Assembly (NCBI GenBank): GCA_002292375.1 | Contig: DBBV01000015.1 | Location: 1 to 45,482 of the forward strand | Reading direction: 5' to 3' | From: Methylococcaceae bacterium UBA975 | GTDB taxonomy: Bacteria > Pseudomonadota > Gammaproteobacteria > Methylococcales > Cycloclasticaceae | Length of the DNA: 45,482 nt | In this document: positions 1 to 7,636 of the stretch, piece by piece | Layout of the letters: every line of letters begins with the position of its first letter | Position numbering within the stretch: the first letter of the stretch is position 1 | The notes under the pieces: model-generated | Database searches by the model: none | What the model saw: the letters and a program-made list of their open reading frames with translations, nothing else | What the model was told of the DNA's origin: nothing | Translations under genes and position numbers: made by a program

Positions 1-12
1 CCACCAACTATC

Positions 13-42
13 AAAGGCCAACCGTTCTCGGTTGGCCTTTTT
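13..42 (+). terminator. Rho-independent terminator at the window edge
   Basis: A perfect 12-bp inverted repeat (aaaggccaaccg / cggttggccttt) with a ttct loop runs into a short T tract (38-42). It reads best on the plus strand and would end a gene lying before the window. It could also stop transcripts of the minus-strand lipoprotein gene, although the T tract in that direction is only three bases. Confidence 0.8.
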
Positions 43-100
43 AGTGCGAAAGCCCTGTGTAACTATGAGGCGCACAAGCCTCGTTGTTAAGCTAGTACAA

Positions 101-697
101 TTAAAAACCAGCCGCATCCCTAGCTAACGACCCACCTGAACCTTGAAAAGGACCTAAGGGATTTTTGCGGGATTTTTCGGAATCGATTATCGGCACCCCA
201 CTCCAAATTTTATACACGGCCACACCGTTATCCAACACGATAAGGGCGTTAAAACGCCAGCCTGTTTCTATTGTTTTTCGCTTAAAACCGAGCAAATCTA
301 AAAAAACGCTCCCGACACGTTTTCTTTTAACGGTACCGGGGTGCGCCTCATAGGCGAGACATGCTTCTTGTTTTGCCAAACAAGTTTGCACACTGTTTGG
401 TAATTGATCTAAGGTAACCGAGTTAGTCGGCATAAATTGTTGGATAAGGTCTAGGTAAGAGAGGATTTTTACATTGGGTGTAGAGTAAGGATCAAAACCA
501 AGCCCTCGAAGATCATCAACGGTACTTTTATTCAGTATGACCTTTTCGTAGGCCGTCATCGCTTCATCAAAGTTAGCCCAGGGAGATTTTGTTTTATCTT
601 CGGTTCGTGGCAATGGACTACCACACGCAGCCAAAAAAGCCATCAGGCAAACACCAATAAAGACGAGTTGTATTTTCAGTTTAAAATTCAGCATCAT
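101..697 (-). CDS. Predicted outer-membrane/periplasmic lipoprotein, unknown function
   Basis: This 198-residue protein starts with a lysine-containing n-region and a hydrophobic stretch ending in LAAC at about residues 22-25, a lipobox; Cys25 should be lipidated. The mature part has no catalytic motif I recognise. It contains two further cysteines close together (around 106 and 113) and a C-terminal segment rich in Gly/Ser/Pro. The start at 697 is an ATG-ATG pair with a TAGGG-like ribosome site about 11 bases upstream. It stands alone, divergent from the helicase gene and separated from it by about 250 bases. The lipoprotein call is well supported; the function is unknown. Confidence 0.75.
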   Translation of the reverse strand: MMLNFKLKIQLVFIGVCLMAFLAACGSPLPRTEDKTKSPWANFDEAMTAYEKVILNKSTVDDLRGLGFDPYSTPNVKILSYLDLIQQFMPTNSVTLDQLPNSVQTCLAKQEACLAYEAHPGTVKRKRVGSVFLDLLGFKRKTIETGWRFNALIVLDNGVAVYKIWSGVPIIDSEKSRKNPLGPFQGSGGSLARDAAGF

Positions 698-829
698 AGT
701 TAAAGTAACCCTAGTAGTAATAGCTTAAGCTAAACCTGCGTATTGAAAACGTAGTATAAATTGTTACCCCATTATTACCACTCTTACACGCTTGAATATG
801 ACTAAAGATGATATCAAATCATGTTTAAT

Positions 830-860
830 GCGTTTATCAACCTTTTTTGCCGATAAACGC
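830..860. repeat. 9-bp inverted repeat upstream of the helicase gene
   Basis: The arms gcgtttatc (830-838) and gataaacgc (852-860) are perfect complements around a 13-base loop containing a T run. It lies about 90 bases before the deaD-like start. It may form a hairpin in a leader transcript or be an operator; no canonical promoter with good spacing was found beside it. The rest of the 698-946 gap shows only a 12-bp palindrome at 721-732. Confidence 0.4.
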
Positions 861-946
861 GTACAATGCAACTTTTATATCCCTGATAGACGCTTGAGTT
901 AGTAATGACTTGACGCCATTCCTATCTCTTAAGTTAAGGCCCTAAC

Positions 947-2740
947 ATGACAACCCAAACACCTTTAAGCTTCGCTGACTTAGCGTTGTCGTCACCCGTG
1001 ATGGACGCGTTAAAACGCATTGGTTACGAACAACCTTCACCCATTCAAGCAGAAGCGATCCCGCATTTATTAAATGGTTTTGATCTGATCGGTACCGCTC
1101 AAACCGGTACGGGTAAAACGGCCGCTTTTGCGCTGCCTTTATTATCCACCATTGATTTAACGGCAACTCAACCACAAGTGTTAGTTTTAGCCCCTACTCG
1201 GGAGCTGGCTATTCAAGTTGCTGAGGCTTTTAAAACCTACGCCAGTGCGATGAAAGGCTTTAATGTATTGCCCATTTATGGCGGTCAGGGCATGGACACT
1301 CAATTACGTCAACTTAAACGTGGCGTACATGTTGTGGTAGGCACCCCAGGGCGTGTAATGGACCATTTACGCCGCAACACCTTAAAATTAGACAAATTAA
1401 AAACTATCGTCCTAGACGAAGGCGATGAAATGCTCCGGATGGGCTTTATCGACGACGTAGAATGGATTTTAGAGCAAACCCCTAAGCAACGTCAGGTTGC
1501 TCTTTTTTCAGCCACCATGCCGGCGCCTATTCGTCGCGTTGCCGACAAATACCTAAAGCAACCTAAGATTGTTAAAATTGTCTCTAAAACATCTACTGTA
1601 GAGACGATTGAACAACGCTTTTGGATGGTCAGTGGACTGCATAAATTAGATGCCTTAACGCGCATCCTAGAAGTCGAAGATTTCGACGGCATTATCATGT
1701 TTGTACGTACCAAGGCACTGACTGTTGAATTAGCTGAAAAGCTGGAAGCACGCGGTTATTCTGCATCAGCCATTAACGGCGATATGACTCAAACTTTACG
1801 TGAGCGTACGATCGAACAATTAAAGAAAGGGAGAATTGATATTTTGGTGGCAACCGATGTTGCTGCCCGTGGTATTGACGTTGCGCGTATAAGCCACGTC
1901 ATCAATTATGATATCCCTTATGATACCGAAGCATACGTCCATCGTATTGGTCGTACCGGCCGTGCGGGCAGAACCGGCAAAGCGATTTTATTTGTAGCAC
2001 CACGTGAACGCCGTTTATTACGCGCTATCGAGAGCGCCACAAGACAACCGATAACGCCAATGGAATTACCAACCAGACAGCAAGTTAACGAAAAGCGCTC
2101 GGCACAATTTAAAGACACGATCAGCGCAGCATTAGAACGTAACGATTTGGAATTTTTCCAGCAACTTATCCAATCGTATGTAGAAGAACATGCCGTTGAC
2201 CCGATGCAGTTAGCCAGTGCTTTGGCCTATTTGGCGCAAAAGGACAAACCCTTGCTGTTAGATGAGGTTTCAAAGAAATCAGGTTCTAAGGAAAGCCGCT
2301 CGCGTAAACATGACGAACGCGATGAACGCCCAGTTAGAGACAGCAAAACAAAATCTTTTAGGCCCGAGAAAGACAGTCTACCGAAAAGCAAACGTGGTAA
2401 TCCAAAAGTACCCATGGAAAATTACCGTATTGCCGTAGGCAGAAACCATAATGCTACACCCGGTGATATCGTTGGCGCCATCGCCAACGAGGCAGATGTT
2501 GAACCAAAAAATATTGGCCATATCGAACTAAAAGACGACCACAGCTTTATCGAATTACCTATCGGCATGCCAAAGATCGTCTACGATAGCTTAAAAAAAG
2601 TACGCGTTAGAAATCAGCCGTTACAAATAGAAAAAACGGACCATGTGGCTAAGCCCGCCTTAACCAGCGCAAAACCGGCCAAGGGTAAAAAGACGTATAC
2701 TAAAAAACCGAAGAAAAACAAAAAAAACACCGCTAGTTAA
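947..2740 (+). CDS. deaD: DEAD-box ATP-dependent RNA helicase, DeaD/CsdA type
   Basis: This 597-residue RNA helicase has the full core: Q motif (FADLALSSPVMDAL, about 9-22), Walker A AQTGTGKT (51-58), PTREL (83-87), TPGR (133-136), SAT (188-190), and HRIGRTGR (332-339). The Walker B box reads DEGD (157-160), not DEAD, which is unusual. A charged Lys/Arg/Glu linker (about 440-485) leads to a DbpA-like RNA-binding domain (about 490-565) and a very basic tail ending in KKNKKN. Length and architecture match DeaD/CsdA, which in E. coli acts in ribosome assembly and mRNA decay at low temperature. slyX follows 9 bases after the stop. The family call is firm; cold induction is inference from the family. 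Confidence 0.93.
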   Translation: MTTQTPLSFADLALSSPVMDALKRIGYEQPSPIQAEAIPHLLNGFDLIGTAQTGTGKTAAFALPLLSTIDLTATQPQVLVLAPTRELAIQVAEAFKTYASAMKGFNVLPIYGGQGMDTQLRQLKRGVHVVVGTPGRVMDHLRRNTLKLDKLKTIVLDEGDEMLRMGFIDDVEWILEQTPKQRQVALFSATMPAPIRRVADKYLKQPKIVKIVSKTSTVETIEQRFWMVSGLHKLDALTRILEVEDFDGIIMFVRTKALTVELAEKLEARGYSASAINGDMTQTLRERTIEQLKKGRIDILVATDVAARGIDVARISHVINYDIPYDTEAYVHRIGRTGRAGRTGKAILFVAPRERRLLRAIESATRQPITPMELPTRQQVNEKRSAQFKDTISAALERNDLEFFQQLIQSYVEEHAVDPMQLASALAYLAQKDKPLLLDEVSKKSGSKESRSRKHDERDERPVRDSKTKSFRPEKDSLPKSKRGNPKVPMENYRIAVGRNHNATPGDIVGAIANEADVEPKNIGHIELKDDHSFIELPIGMPKIVYDSLKKVRVRNQPLQIEKTDHVAKPALTSAKPAKGKKTYTKKPKKNKKNTAS

Positions 2741-2749
2741 TAAAGTCAC

Positions 2750-2956
2750 ATGGAAAAGCGCATCACCGAACTTGAAATTAAAGTCGCGTATCAAGAGGAC
2801 ACTATCCAACAATTGGATACTGTCGTTTGCCAGCAACAGAATCAAATTGACGCTCTCAAAAAGCAATTACAACAACTAACCGACAGCACAAAAAACGACA
2901 GTGAAGACAGTAAAGACGGCCCTTCATTACTAGACGAAGTGCCCCCCCACTATTAG
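2750..2956 (+). CDS. slyX: SlyX family coiled-coil protein
   Basis: A 68-residue acidic protein. Residues 1-45 form one coiled-coil heptad region (RITELEIKVAYQEDTIQQLD and following), and the C-terminus ends in the family signature PPHY. Both traits define SlyX, a small protein of unknown biochemical role. It starts 9 bases after the helicase stop and is probably co-transcribed with it. It is short but clearly real, because both the coiled coil and the C-terminal signature are intact. Confidence 0.88.
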   Translation: MEKRITELEIKVAYQEDTIQQLDTVVCQQQNQIDALKKQLQQLTDSTKNDSEDSKDGPSLLDEVPPHY

Positions 2957-3011
2957 ACTACAGCGTAGTCATATCACTGTTGTTGCATGTAAGACGCAAA
3001 GGTAAATAAAG

Positions 3012-3938
3012 ATGAGCATTAATTGGTACCCTGGGCATATGCACAAGGCACAAAAGGAAATTAAACAACGCTTGCCTGAAGTGGATATGTTTATCGAGAT
3101 TTTGGACGCACGCCTACCCTATAGCAGCGAAAACCCGATGCTTGCCAGCATCCGCGGCGATAAACCCTGTTTAAAAATTCTAAATAAAACCGACTTAGCC
3201 GACCCAGAAACCACCGAAGTTTGGCAACACTTTTTGGAACAAGCTCAGCACACCAAAACACTGGCGCTTAATTTACACTTAGCCAATAAAACTGAACAAA
3301 TCTTTAATTTATGTCACAAACTAGTTCCCCATAAAGGTGACATACTTAAGCCCATTACTTGTTTAATCACGGGCATTCCAAATGTAGGCAAATCAACCTT
3401 AATTAACACATTAGCTGGCCGGACAATTGCAAAAACGGGTAATGAACCGGCAGTAACACAAAGCCAGCAACGCATTGATTTAGGTAATAACCTTATTTTA
3501 TTCGACACGCCCGGTTTATTATGGCCGAAAGTTGAAAATGACAATAGTGGTTACCGTTTGGCTATATCCGGTGCAATAAAAGATACCGCATTCAATTTTG
3601 ATGAGCTAGCCTACTACGCGGCCGAATATTTATTACGCTTTTATCCTGATAATTTAATTCGACGCTATTCCTTAGAGGAATTACCCCGAGATGAAACCAC
3701 CTTATTAGAAATAATTGGACGTCAACGGGGTTGTTTGATGAATGGAGGCCATGTCAATTTGAACAAAACATCGGCCATTTTTATTAATGAATTTCGCGAT
3801 GGTACACTCGGGCCTATCTCTTTAGAAACACCCGACATGATGCAGAAAGAACTACGCCATGTAGCTCAATTGCTTACTGAAAAAGCCGAAAAGAAAGCAG
3901 CGCGACTAAGCGCACATAAAAAAGGACGCAAAAAATAA
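3012..3938 (+). CDS. rbgA: Ribosome biogenesis GTPase RbgA/YlqF
   Basis: A 308-residue circularly permuted GTPase. The G4 motif NKTD (about 57-60) precedes the G1 P-loop GIPNVGKST (about 119-127) and the G3 DTPG (about 166-169), the order that defines the YlqF/RbgA family. The N-terminus INWYPGHMHKAQKE is the conserved family opening. The Lys/Arg-rich C-terminus (KKAARLSAHKKGRKK) fits RNA binding. Family members assist maturation of the large ribosomal subunit. It lies 55 bases after slyX on the same strand, so it may belong to the same transcription unit as the helicase. It converges on the unknown minus-strand gene 16 bases away. Confidence 0.93.
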   Translation: MSINWYPGHMHKAQKEIKQRLPEVDMFIEILDARLPYSSENPMLASIRGDKPCLKILNKTDLADPETTEVWQHFLEQAQHTKTLALNLHLANKTEQIFNLCHKLVPHKGDILKPITCLITGIPNVGKSTLINTLAGRTIAKTGNEPAVTQSQQRIDLGNNLILFDTPGLLWPKVENDNSGYRLAISGAIKDTAFNFDELAYYAAEYLLRFYPDNLIRRYSLEELPRDETTLLEIIGRQRGCLMNGGHVNLNKTSAIFINEFRDGTLGPISLETPDMMQKELRHVAQLLTEKAEKKAARLSAHKKGRKK

Positions 3939-3954
3939 GCTGTTCGGCTCGAGT

Positions 3955-4758
3955 TTATTTCTTTTTCCAAAACATTAGACTACCCCAGCTGTCTTTTTCA
4001 GACTCAGGCTGCTTAACACCATCAATATGACGCTTAACTAAATCTCGAATACTTAAAAATTCGCCAATAGATTCTGCTTTATTTAATTGCTTGCGGAGTT
4101 TTTCGCTAATATCGATTTTTTTTGCTTCACCATCAGCCATTTCAACCAATTCATAAAAAGCTTCCGGTTGGTGACGTACCAAATAGTCAAAATCGATTAA
4201 ATACGCCTCTACTACTTGCTCAACAATATCTTTTTCAAGGTCTCCCGTAGTGCGTATTGAATTTGCGCCTGTAGGTAAACCAAAGCGTATCGACTCAATT
4301 TGCGTTGTATAATTCTCCATTTCACGCTTTGAGATCAGTGGCGGCAGCAGTTTAACTAATTGTATGAGTTTCTTTTTACCGATTAGCCCAAGCTCTTTTG
4401 AATCGTGATGAGGGTGCTGCTCTGTGGTTTTATCCGAAACAGCCTTAGCTAATTTTGTGGAGGATCTTTCTATTCCCAACTCATCAATGAGCTTGGAGTC
4501 TTGCGGCATATTCATTTTTGAATCAACGATGACATAGCCAGTGTGATTTGCTACTTTTGAAATCAGTTTGTTAGTGATGGCGACTATCTCACCCAGCCCC
4601 AATCCTTCAAAACCAGGCGTTTCAATCACCTTCATTAATTGCGCTTTCGTTTTTATATACGCTTTTTGATCAAAATCCAATGTTTTAACGGCCGCGTCTA
4701 ATATATTAGTCACAACCATTTTCTTCTCATCATAAAATTTGACTCTGGCAAAACTCAT
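3955..4758 (-). CDS. Hypothetical cytoplasmic protein
   Basis: A 267-residue, mostly helical, charged protein without signal peptide or membrane segment. I do not recognise the family. Features visible: a Lys/Asp-rich N-terminus, a His-rich spot (QHPHHD, about 114-119), a Leu/Lys segment LIQLVKLLPPLI (about 131-142), and an end motif WGSLMFWKKK with two tryptophans. The start at 4758 has a GGGATG-like ribosome site close upstream. It is a lone gene between convergent rbgA and the pmo operon, in the same direction as the latter but separated from it by a terminator. Coding is likely from length and coherent composition; the function is unknown. Confidence 0.7.
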   Translation of the reverse strand: MSFARVKFYDEKKMVVTNILDAAVKTLDFDQKAYIKTKAQLMKVIETPGFEGLGLGEIVAITNKLISKVANHTGYVIVDSKMNMPQDSKLIDELGIERSSTKLAKAVSDKTTEQHPHHDSKELGLIGKKKLIQLVKLLPPLISKREMENYTTQIESIRFGLPTGANSIRTTGDLEKDIVEQVVEAYLIDFDYLVRHQPEAFYELVEMADGEAKKIDISEKLRKQLNKAESIGEFLSIRDLVKRHIDGVKQPESEKDSWGSLMFWKKK

Positions 4759-4835
4759 CGTTACATCCCAAAAATCCTTTTAGTTAGTATGGCTGATAAT
4801 TTAAATTTAGCACTAGTACTAAGCTTAATTTTAAT

Positions 4836-4869
4836 AAAAAAAAACGGTGAGTTACCTCACCGTTTTTTT
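4836..4869 (-). terminator. Terminator at the end of the pmo operon (bidirectional form)
   Basis: A 7-bp perfect stem cggtgag (4845-4851) / ctcaccg (4856-4862) with loop ttac is flanked by nine bases of A on one side (4836-4844) and seven T on the other (4863-4869). On the minus strand the hairpin is followed by a nine-base T tract, so it is a strong terminator for the pmo operon. The stop codon of the fourth operon gene overlaps its first bases. Confidence 0.9.
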
Positions 4870-5506
4870 AACGCGATCTATATCGATCAGATAAAAAATA
4901 CAATAATAACCCTAAGCCTATCAAGTATATTACCCAACTATATTGCTGATATATTTTACTTTTTTCATAGGATTTCCTAGAACTTACTGAAAAATTAAAA
5001 TAGCCAGCATCATGGTTCATGCCTTTAGTATCATGCGAGTGTTTTCCCGTTTGATGCGTACTGATCTTAACCCGGTAATCACCTTCAGTAATATCAAATA
5101 ATTTAAAATTGGTCGTGCCTGCTGGGTACACGTTTTCAGGCAGTGTCAAATACGGTATATACGTTTCATTTTGTCTTTTTTCAATCCCTAGATGAAGAGG
5201 TAACGTACGTAGACTCTCATCAATTAAGTCCAATACAATAATTGTATCGGTACTTTCCACAATCGAACGACATAGCTCTTTAGTTTGTGTTTCCTCAGGT
5301 TGATACGCTGTGAAATGAAGTAAATAGCCTTCTGCGCGAAATGCACACGTATCCTTATCCATTGCGACACCACCATGAGCAAATAACTGAGGTGATATCA
5401 GGCATAAAAACCCAAACAGCGCCGATTTTAAACCTACCCAAGTAGTCACTACTTGGGTAGGTTTGCCATTACGACTAGTCAATAAAGGTAGGTATAATTT
5501 GACCAT
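4868..5506 (-). CDS. PmoD/AmoD-position periplasmic membrane-anchored protein
   Basis: A protein of about 212 residues at the fourth position of the operon. It has a secretion signal ending near LFA-HGG, a periplasmic domain, and one C-terminal membrane helix (about 191-206) followed by a basic tail. Visible conserved-looking residues are the mature N-terminal HGG, Cys54 and Cys79, the block HFTAYQP (about 64-70), and a His/Met-rich stretch (H151, H156, H158, M163, H165) that could bind metal. Genes in this place (pmoD, amoD) are linked to copper handling for the monooxygenase; assignment here rests mainly on position and topology. The start is uncertain: the ATG at 5506, preceded by GAAGAG, overlaps pmoB by 32 bases, while a GTG at 5449 sits in the centre of the palindrome and would give a shorter, more normal signal peptide. 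Confidence 0.7.
   Translation of the reverse strand: MVKLYLPLLTSRNGKPTQVVTTWVGLKSALFGFLCLISPQLFAHGGVAMDKDTCAFRAEGYLLHFTAYQPEETQTKELCRSIVESTDTIIVLDLIDESLRTLPLHLGIEKRQNETYIPYLTLPENVYPAGTTNFKLFDITEGDYRVKISTHQTGKHSHDTKGMNHDAGYFNFSVSSRKSYEKSKIYQQYSWVIYLIGLGLLLYFLSDRYRSR
5430..5464. repeat. Perfect 35-bp palindrome just after pmoB
   Basis: Arms of 17 bases (5430-5446 and 5448-5464) are exact reverse complements around one central base. It begins 10 bases beyond the pmoB stop and reads through the signal-peptide region of the fourth gene. In RNA it would make a 16-bp stem with a UGA loop. No T tract follows on the minus strand, so it is not a standard terminator. A processing, stability or regulatory hairpin, or a protein-binding site, is more likely. 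Confidence 0.9.
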
Positions 5507-6758
5507 AAATCTCTTCAATTATCCGTTCACCTTTCGCATTATAAAAGAACAATAATGCGCCATAACTACTATCTGGGTCATTCAACAAACTACTGAGTCG
5601 CTCTGTTTCCCAAGCTACATCTGTTGCTTCAATATCCAGTATTTTCGTCTCACCTGGTTGAATAGGCGTTTGGTCTGATATTTTTAACGAATCATTAGCT
5701 ACCAGCTCACCTGGATAACCGACATCAACACCCTTCATCGCTGCCGGAACAGAATGATTAACAAAGCGTATATTAGCCGCTGTAAACTCACCCACTTGAA
5801 TTGGTGAATTGGTGTTATTAGTAATTTCCGCTTTAACTGTTACCGTACGACCAGGCAAATAATACTCAGCACTGAGGTTTTTCACAGTAACCATGCCAGC
5901 ATACTTATTCACAGGTGTGTCAACGTGTGCTTTACTACCTTGTAGAGGAACCGTTCTTGGGTACTTCTCTTTGGTAATATTATTGGCATAAATCAACGTA
6001 ACGATAATGCCTACTATTAAGCTAGCTGCTATTTTACGGTCATTATTAGTAATCAATTGACTCCAACTGCCTTGTTTAACCAATAAGTAGCGCTGAATAA
6101 TCAATGGGCGTCTAAACCACCACAATAACCATAACACACCAACAATCGCCCAAATTGCATGCCATTTAACAACATTTGGTACGGCATAGGATCCTAAGTT
6201 CTCAATTTCTGTGCCCGTTCTAGTCGTTATTGAATAGACAAAATCGTCTGCATTGCCTGCAACGTTTATCCATATTCCAGGGCCCACTAGACCACCAGCA
6301 GACTCGACATTGATCATCGGATGAACGTGATGACGCCCAGGAATACGTGCTTTCAGTATCACTTTAAAGTCATACACATGCCCCAATTCAACGCCCGTTG
6401 ATTGGATCATTGGTACACCGTCAAGGTATGTTTCTACACGTAAAAACACAGGACCCGGTGTAGCATTACCCAAAAAGATCGTACTCGGCTTATTGATCAC
6501 CTCAGGCCAACGTGAGAAAAAATGTACTTTACCTGTCATCTCTACTACATCATTGACTTGTATCGTGGCATCATTTTCAACAGACCATTTAACATCATAC
6601 CAATGCAGTGTTTTCATCCTTAAAAACGGTTCTTGGTTTCTCTCACCATGTGCCAAGGCTAGCCCTGTTACACACATTAAAACCATCAACAGTACTGATT
6701 TAATTAATGCTGCACGTACGTTTAACGCGTTACGCTTACTACTTTTCATCGTCGTCAT
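5475..6758 (-). CDS. pmoB: Copper membrane monooxygenase subunit B (PmoB/AmoB family)
   Basis: About 427 residues from the ATG at 6758. A signal peptide ends at LALA, so the mature protein starts with His37 of HGERNQEP. Together with His144 and His146 (GRHHVHPM) this matches the CuB ligands His33, His137 and His139 of the Methylococcus capsulatus enzyme. His52 (TLHWYD) and His79 (KVHFF) match its His48 and His72. Two membrane helices (about 200-217 and 245-262) separate the N- and C-terminal cupredoxin-like domains, and the end IIPTFID resembles known PmoB ends. The start overlaps pmoA by 20 bases; a second ATG at 6749 is also possible. Substrate (methane, short alkane or ammonia) cannot be read from the sequence. 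Confidence 0.95.
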   Translation of the reverse strand: MTTMKSSKRNALNVRAALIKSVLLMVLMCVTGLALAHGERNQEPFLRMKTLHWYDVKWSVENDATIQVNDVVEMTGKVHFFSRWPEVINKPSTIFLGNATPGPVFLRVETYLDGVPMIQSTGVELGHVYDFKVILKARIPGRHHVHPMINVESAGGLVGPGIWINVAGNADDFVYSITTRTGTEIENLGSYAVPNVVKWHAIWAIVGVLWLLWWFRRPLIIQRYLLVKQGSWSQLITNNDRKIAASLIVGIIVTLIYANNITKEKYPRTVPLQGSKAHVDTPVNKYAGMVTVKNLSAEYYLPGRTVTVKAEITNNTNSPIQVGEFTAANIRFVNHSVPAAMKGVDVGYPGELVANDSLKISDQTPIQPGETKILDIEATDVAWETERLSSLLNDPDSSYGALLFFYNAKGERIIEEIYGQIIPTFID

Positions 6759-7545
6759 CCCCAAGTCCTACGTGTTTTTTCACTACATTAGGTATTGTGC
6801 CTAAATTGGTTAACCATTCTCCAATTTTCCACCATACAAAAAACAAAATCATACATACAAAGCCTGAAAAGCCAGTCGAAATTAATGTCGACTCACCGCC
6901 AAACGTTCTTAACGTTCCACGTTCAATAAAGCGTAAATACTCAGGCGTAGCAGTTCTAGTAAACGAATAGCCAATCATATCGGCCACGTTAACTAACTGG
7001 CCCATATGAACAACAGGCTCATGGTATGGTGCAAGAATTGGCCAGTTCGCAGGAGCAAAAGCAAAGGCAACCGCACTACCACCAAAAATTGAAGTGATAA
7101 ATAAGTTTCTACTTAACAACAACACTAAATCCATCAGCATTAAACCAGGCAATACAATCGCTGGCCAAATCATACTGTAAGGAAAGTATGTCCATAAATG
7201 GAAGCCAACAATTCGGCTAATCCACTCACCAATAACTAAACACAAGGCACACAACGTACCAGCAATCGGCAAACCAAATTTCATCATAAACGGGTATGAC
7301 AAGGCAGCCGGTATAAAGATCAACAACATAGGTGTTGCTGTTACCCAATACATTCTATCTTTCCAGTCAACCCAAAAATCCCAATCACCCACTGTCAACA
7401 TAATGTGGATGTGGAAGGCTGCAATAATTGCAAAAAACAATATAGCAACAACAAACATATCCAAGCCTCTAGAAATTCTAGCCGCATCAGAATTCGGTGT
7501 TGTTACTGCACTTAGAAGCGTTGCTTCATTAGTGGTTAATTTCAT
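6739..7545 (-). CDS. pmoA: Copper membrane monooxygenase subunit A (PmoA/AmoA family)
   Basis: A 268-residue integral membrane protein with several hydrophobic helices. It contains the family blocks GDWDFWVDWKDR (about 52-63), GEWISRIVGFHLWTYFP, ANWPILAPYHEPV, and RTATPEYLRFIERGTLRTFGG. These are the regions used by pmoA/amoA gene surveys. It is slightly longer than the roughly 250-residue classical PmoA because of an acidic C-terminus, GLGDDDDEK. The ribosome site AAGGAT lies about 9 bases before the ATG. It follows pmoC after 91 bases that include a terminator-like hairpin, and overlaps pmoB by 20 bases. Its sequence differs from both the Methylococcus and Nitrosomonas forms that I remember, so a hydrocarbon-type monooxygenase is plausible. 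Confidence 0.95.
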   Translation of the reverse strand: MKLTTNEATLLSAVTTPNSDAARISRGLDMFVVAILFFAIIAAFHIHIMLTVGDWDFWVDWKDRMYWVTATPMLLIFIPAALSYPFMMKFGLPIAGTLCALCLVIGEWISRIVGFHLWTYFPYSMIWPAIVLPGLMLMDLVLLLSRNLFITSIFGGSAVAFAFAPANWPILAPYHEPVVHMGQLVNVADMIGYSFTRTATPEYLRFIERGTLRTFGGESTLISTGFSGFVCMILFFVWWKIGEWLTNLGTIPNVVKKHVGLGDDDDEK

Positions 7546-7579
7546 CTTACTTATCCTTTTCTATTTACAAATTATTTTC

Positions 7580-7626
7580 AAAAAAAAACCTTGGCCCTTA
7601 ATAATTTAAGAAGCCAAGGATTTTTT
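7580..7626 (-). terminator. Terminator-like hairpin between pmoC and pmoA
   Basis: Arms ccttggc (7589-7595) and gccaagg (7613-7619) enclose a second small stem (cttaa/ttaag). On the minus strand the structure is followed by nine T (plus-strand A run 7580-7588). That is the form of an intrinsic terminator inside the operon, so it probably ends part of the transcripts after pmoC and lowers pmoAB relative to pmoC, or protects a pmoC mRNA 3' end. Partial termination is inference. Confidence 0.8.
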
Positions 7627-7636
7627 AAAAATCAAA

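Noticed and set aside
721..732. 12-bp palindrome tagcttaagcta upstream of the lipoprotein gene
   Set aside because: Short palindromes of this length arise by chance in A/T-rich gaps and no promoter fits around it.
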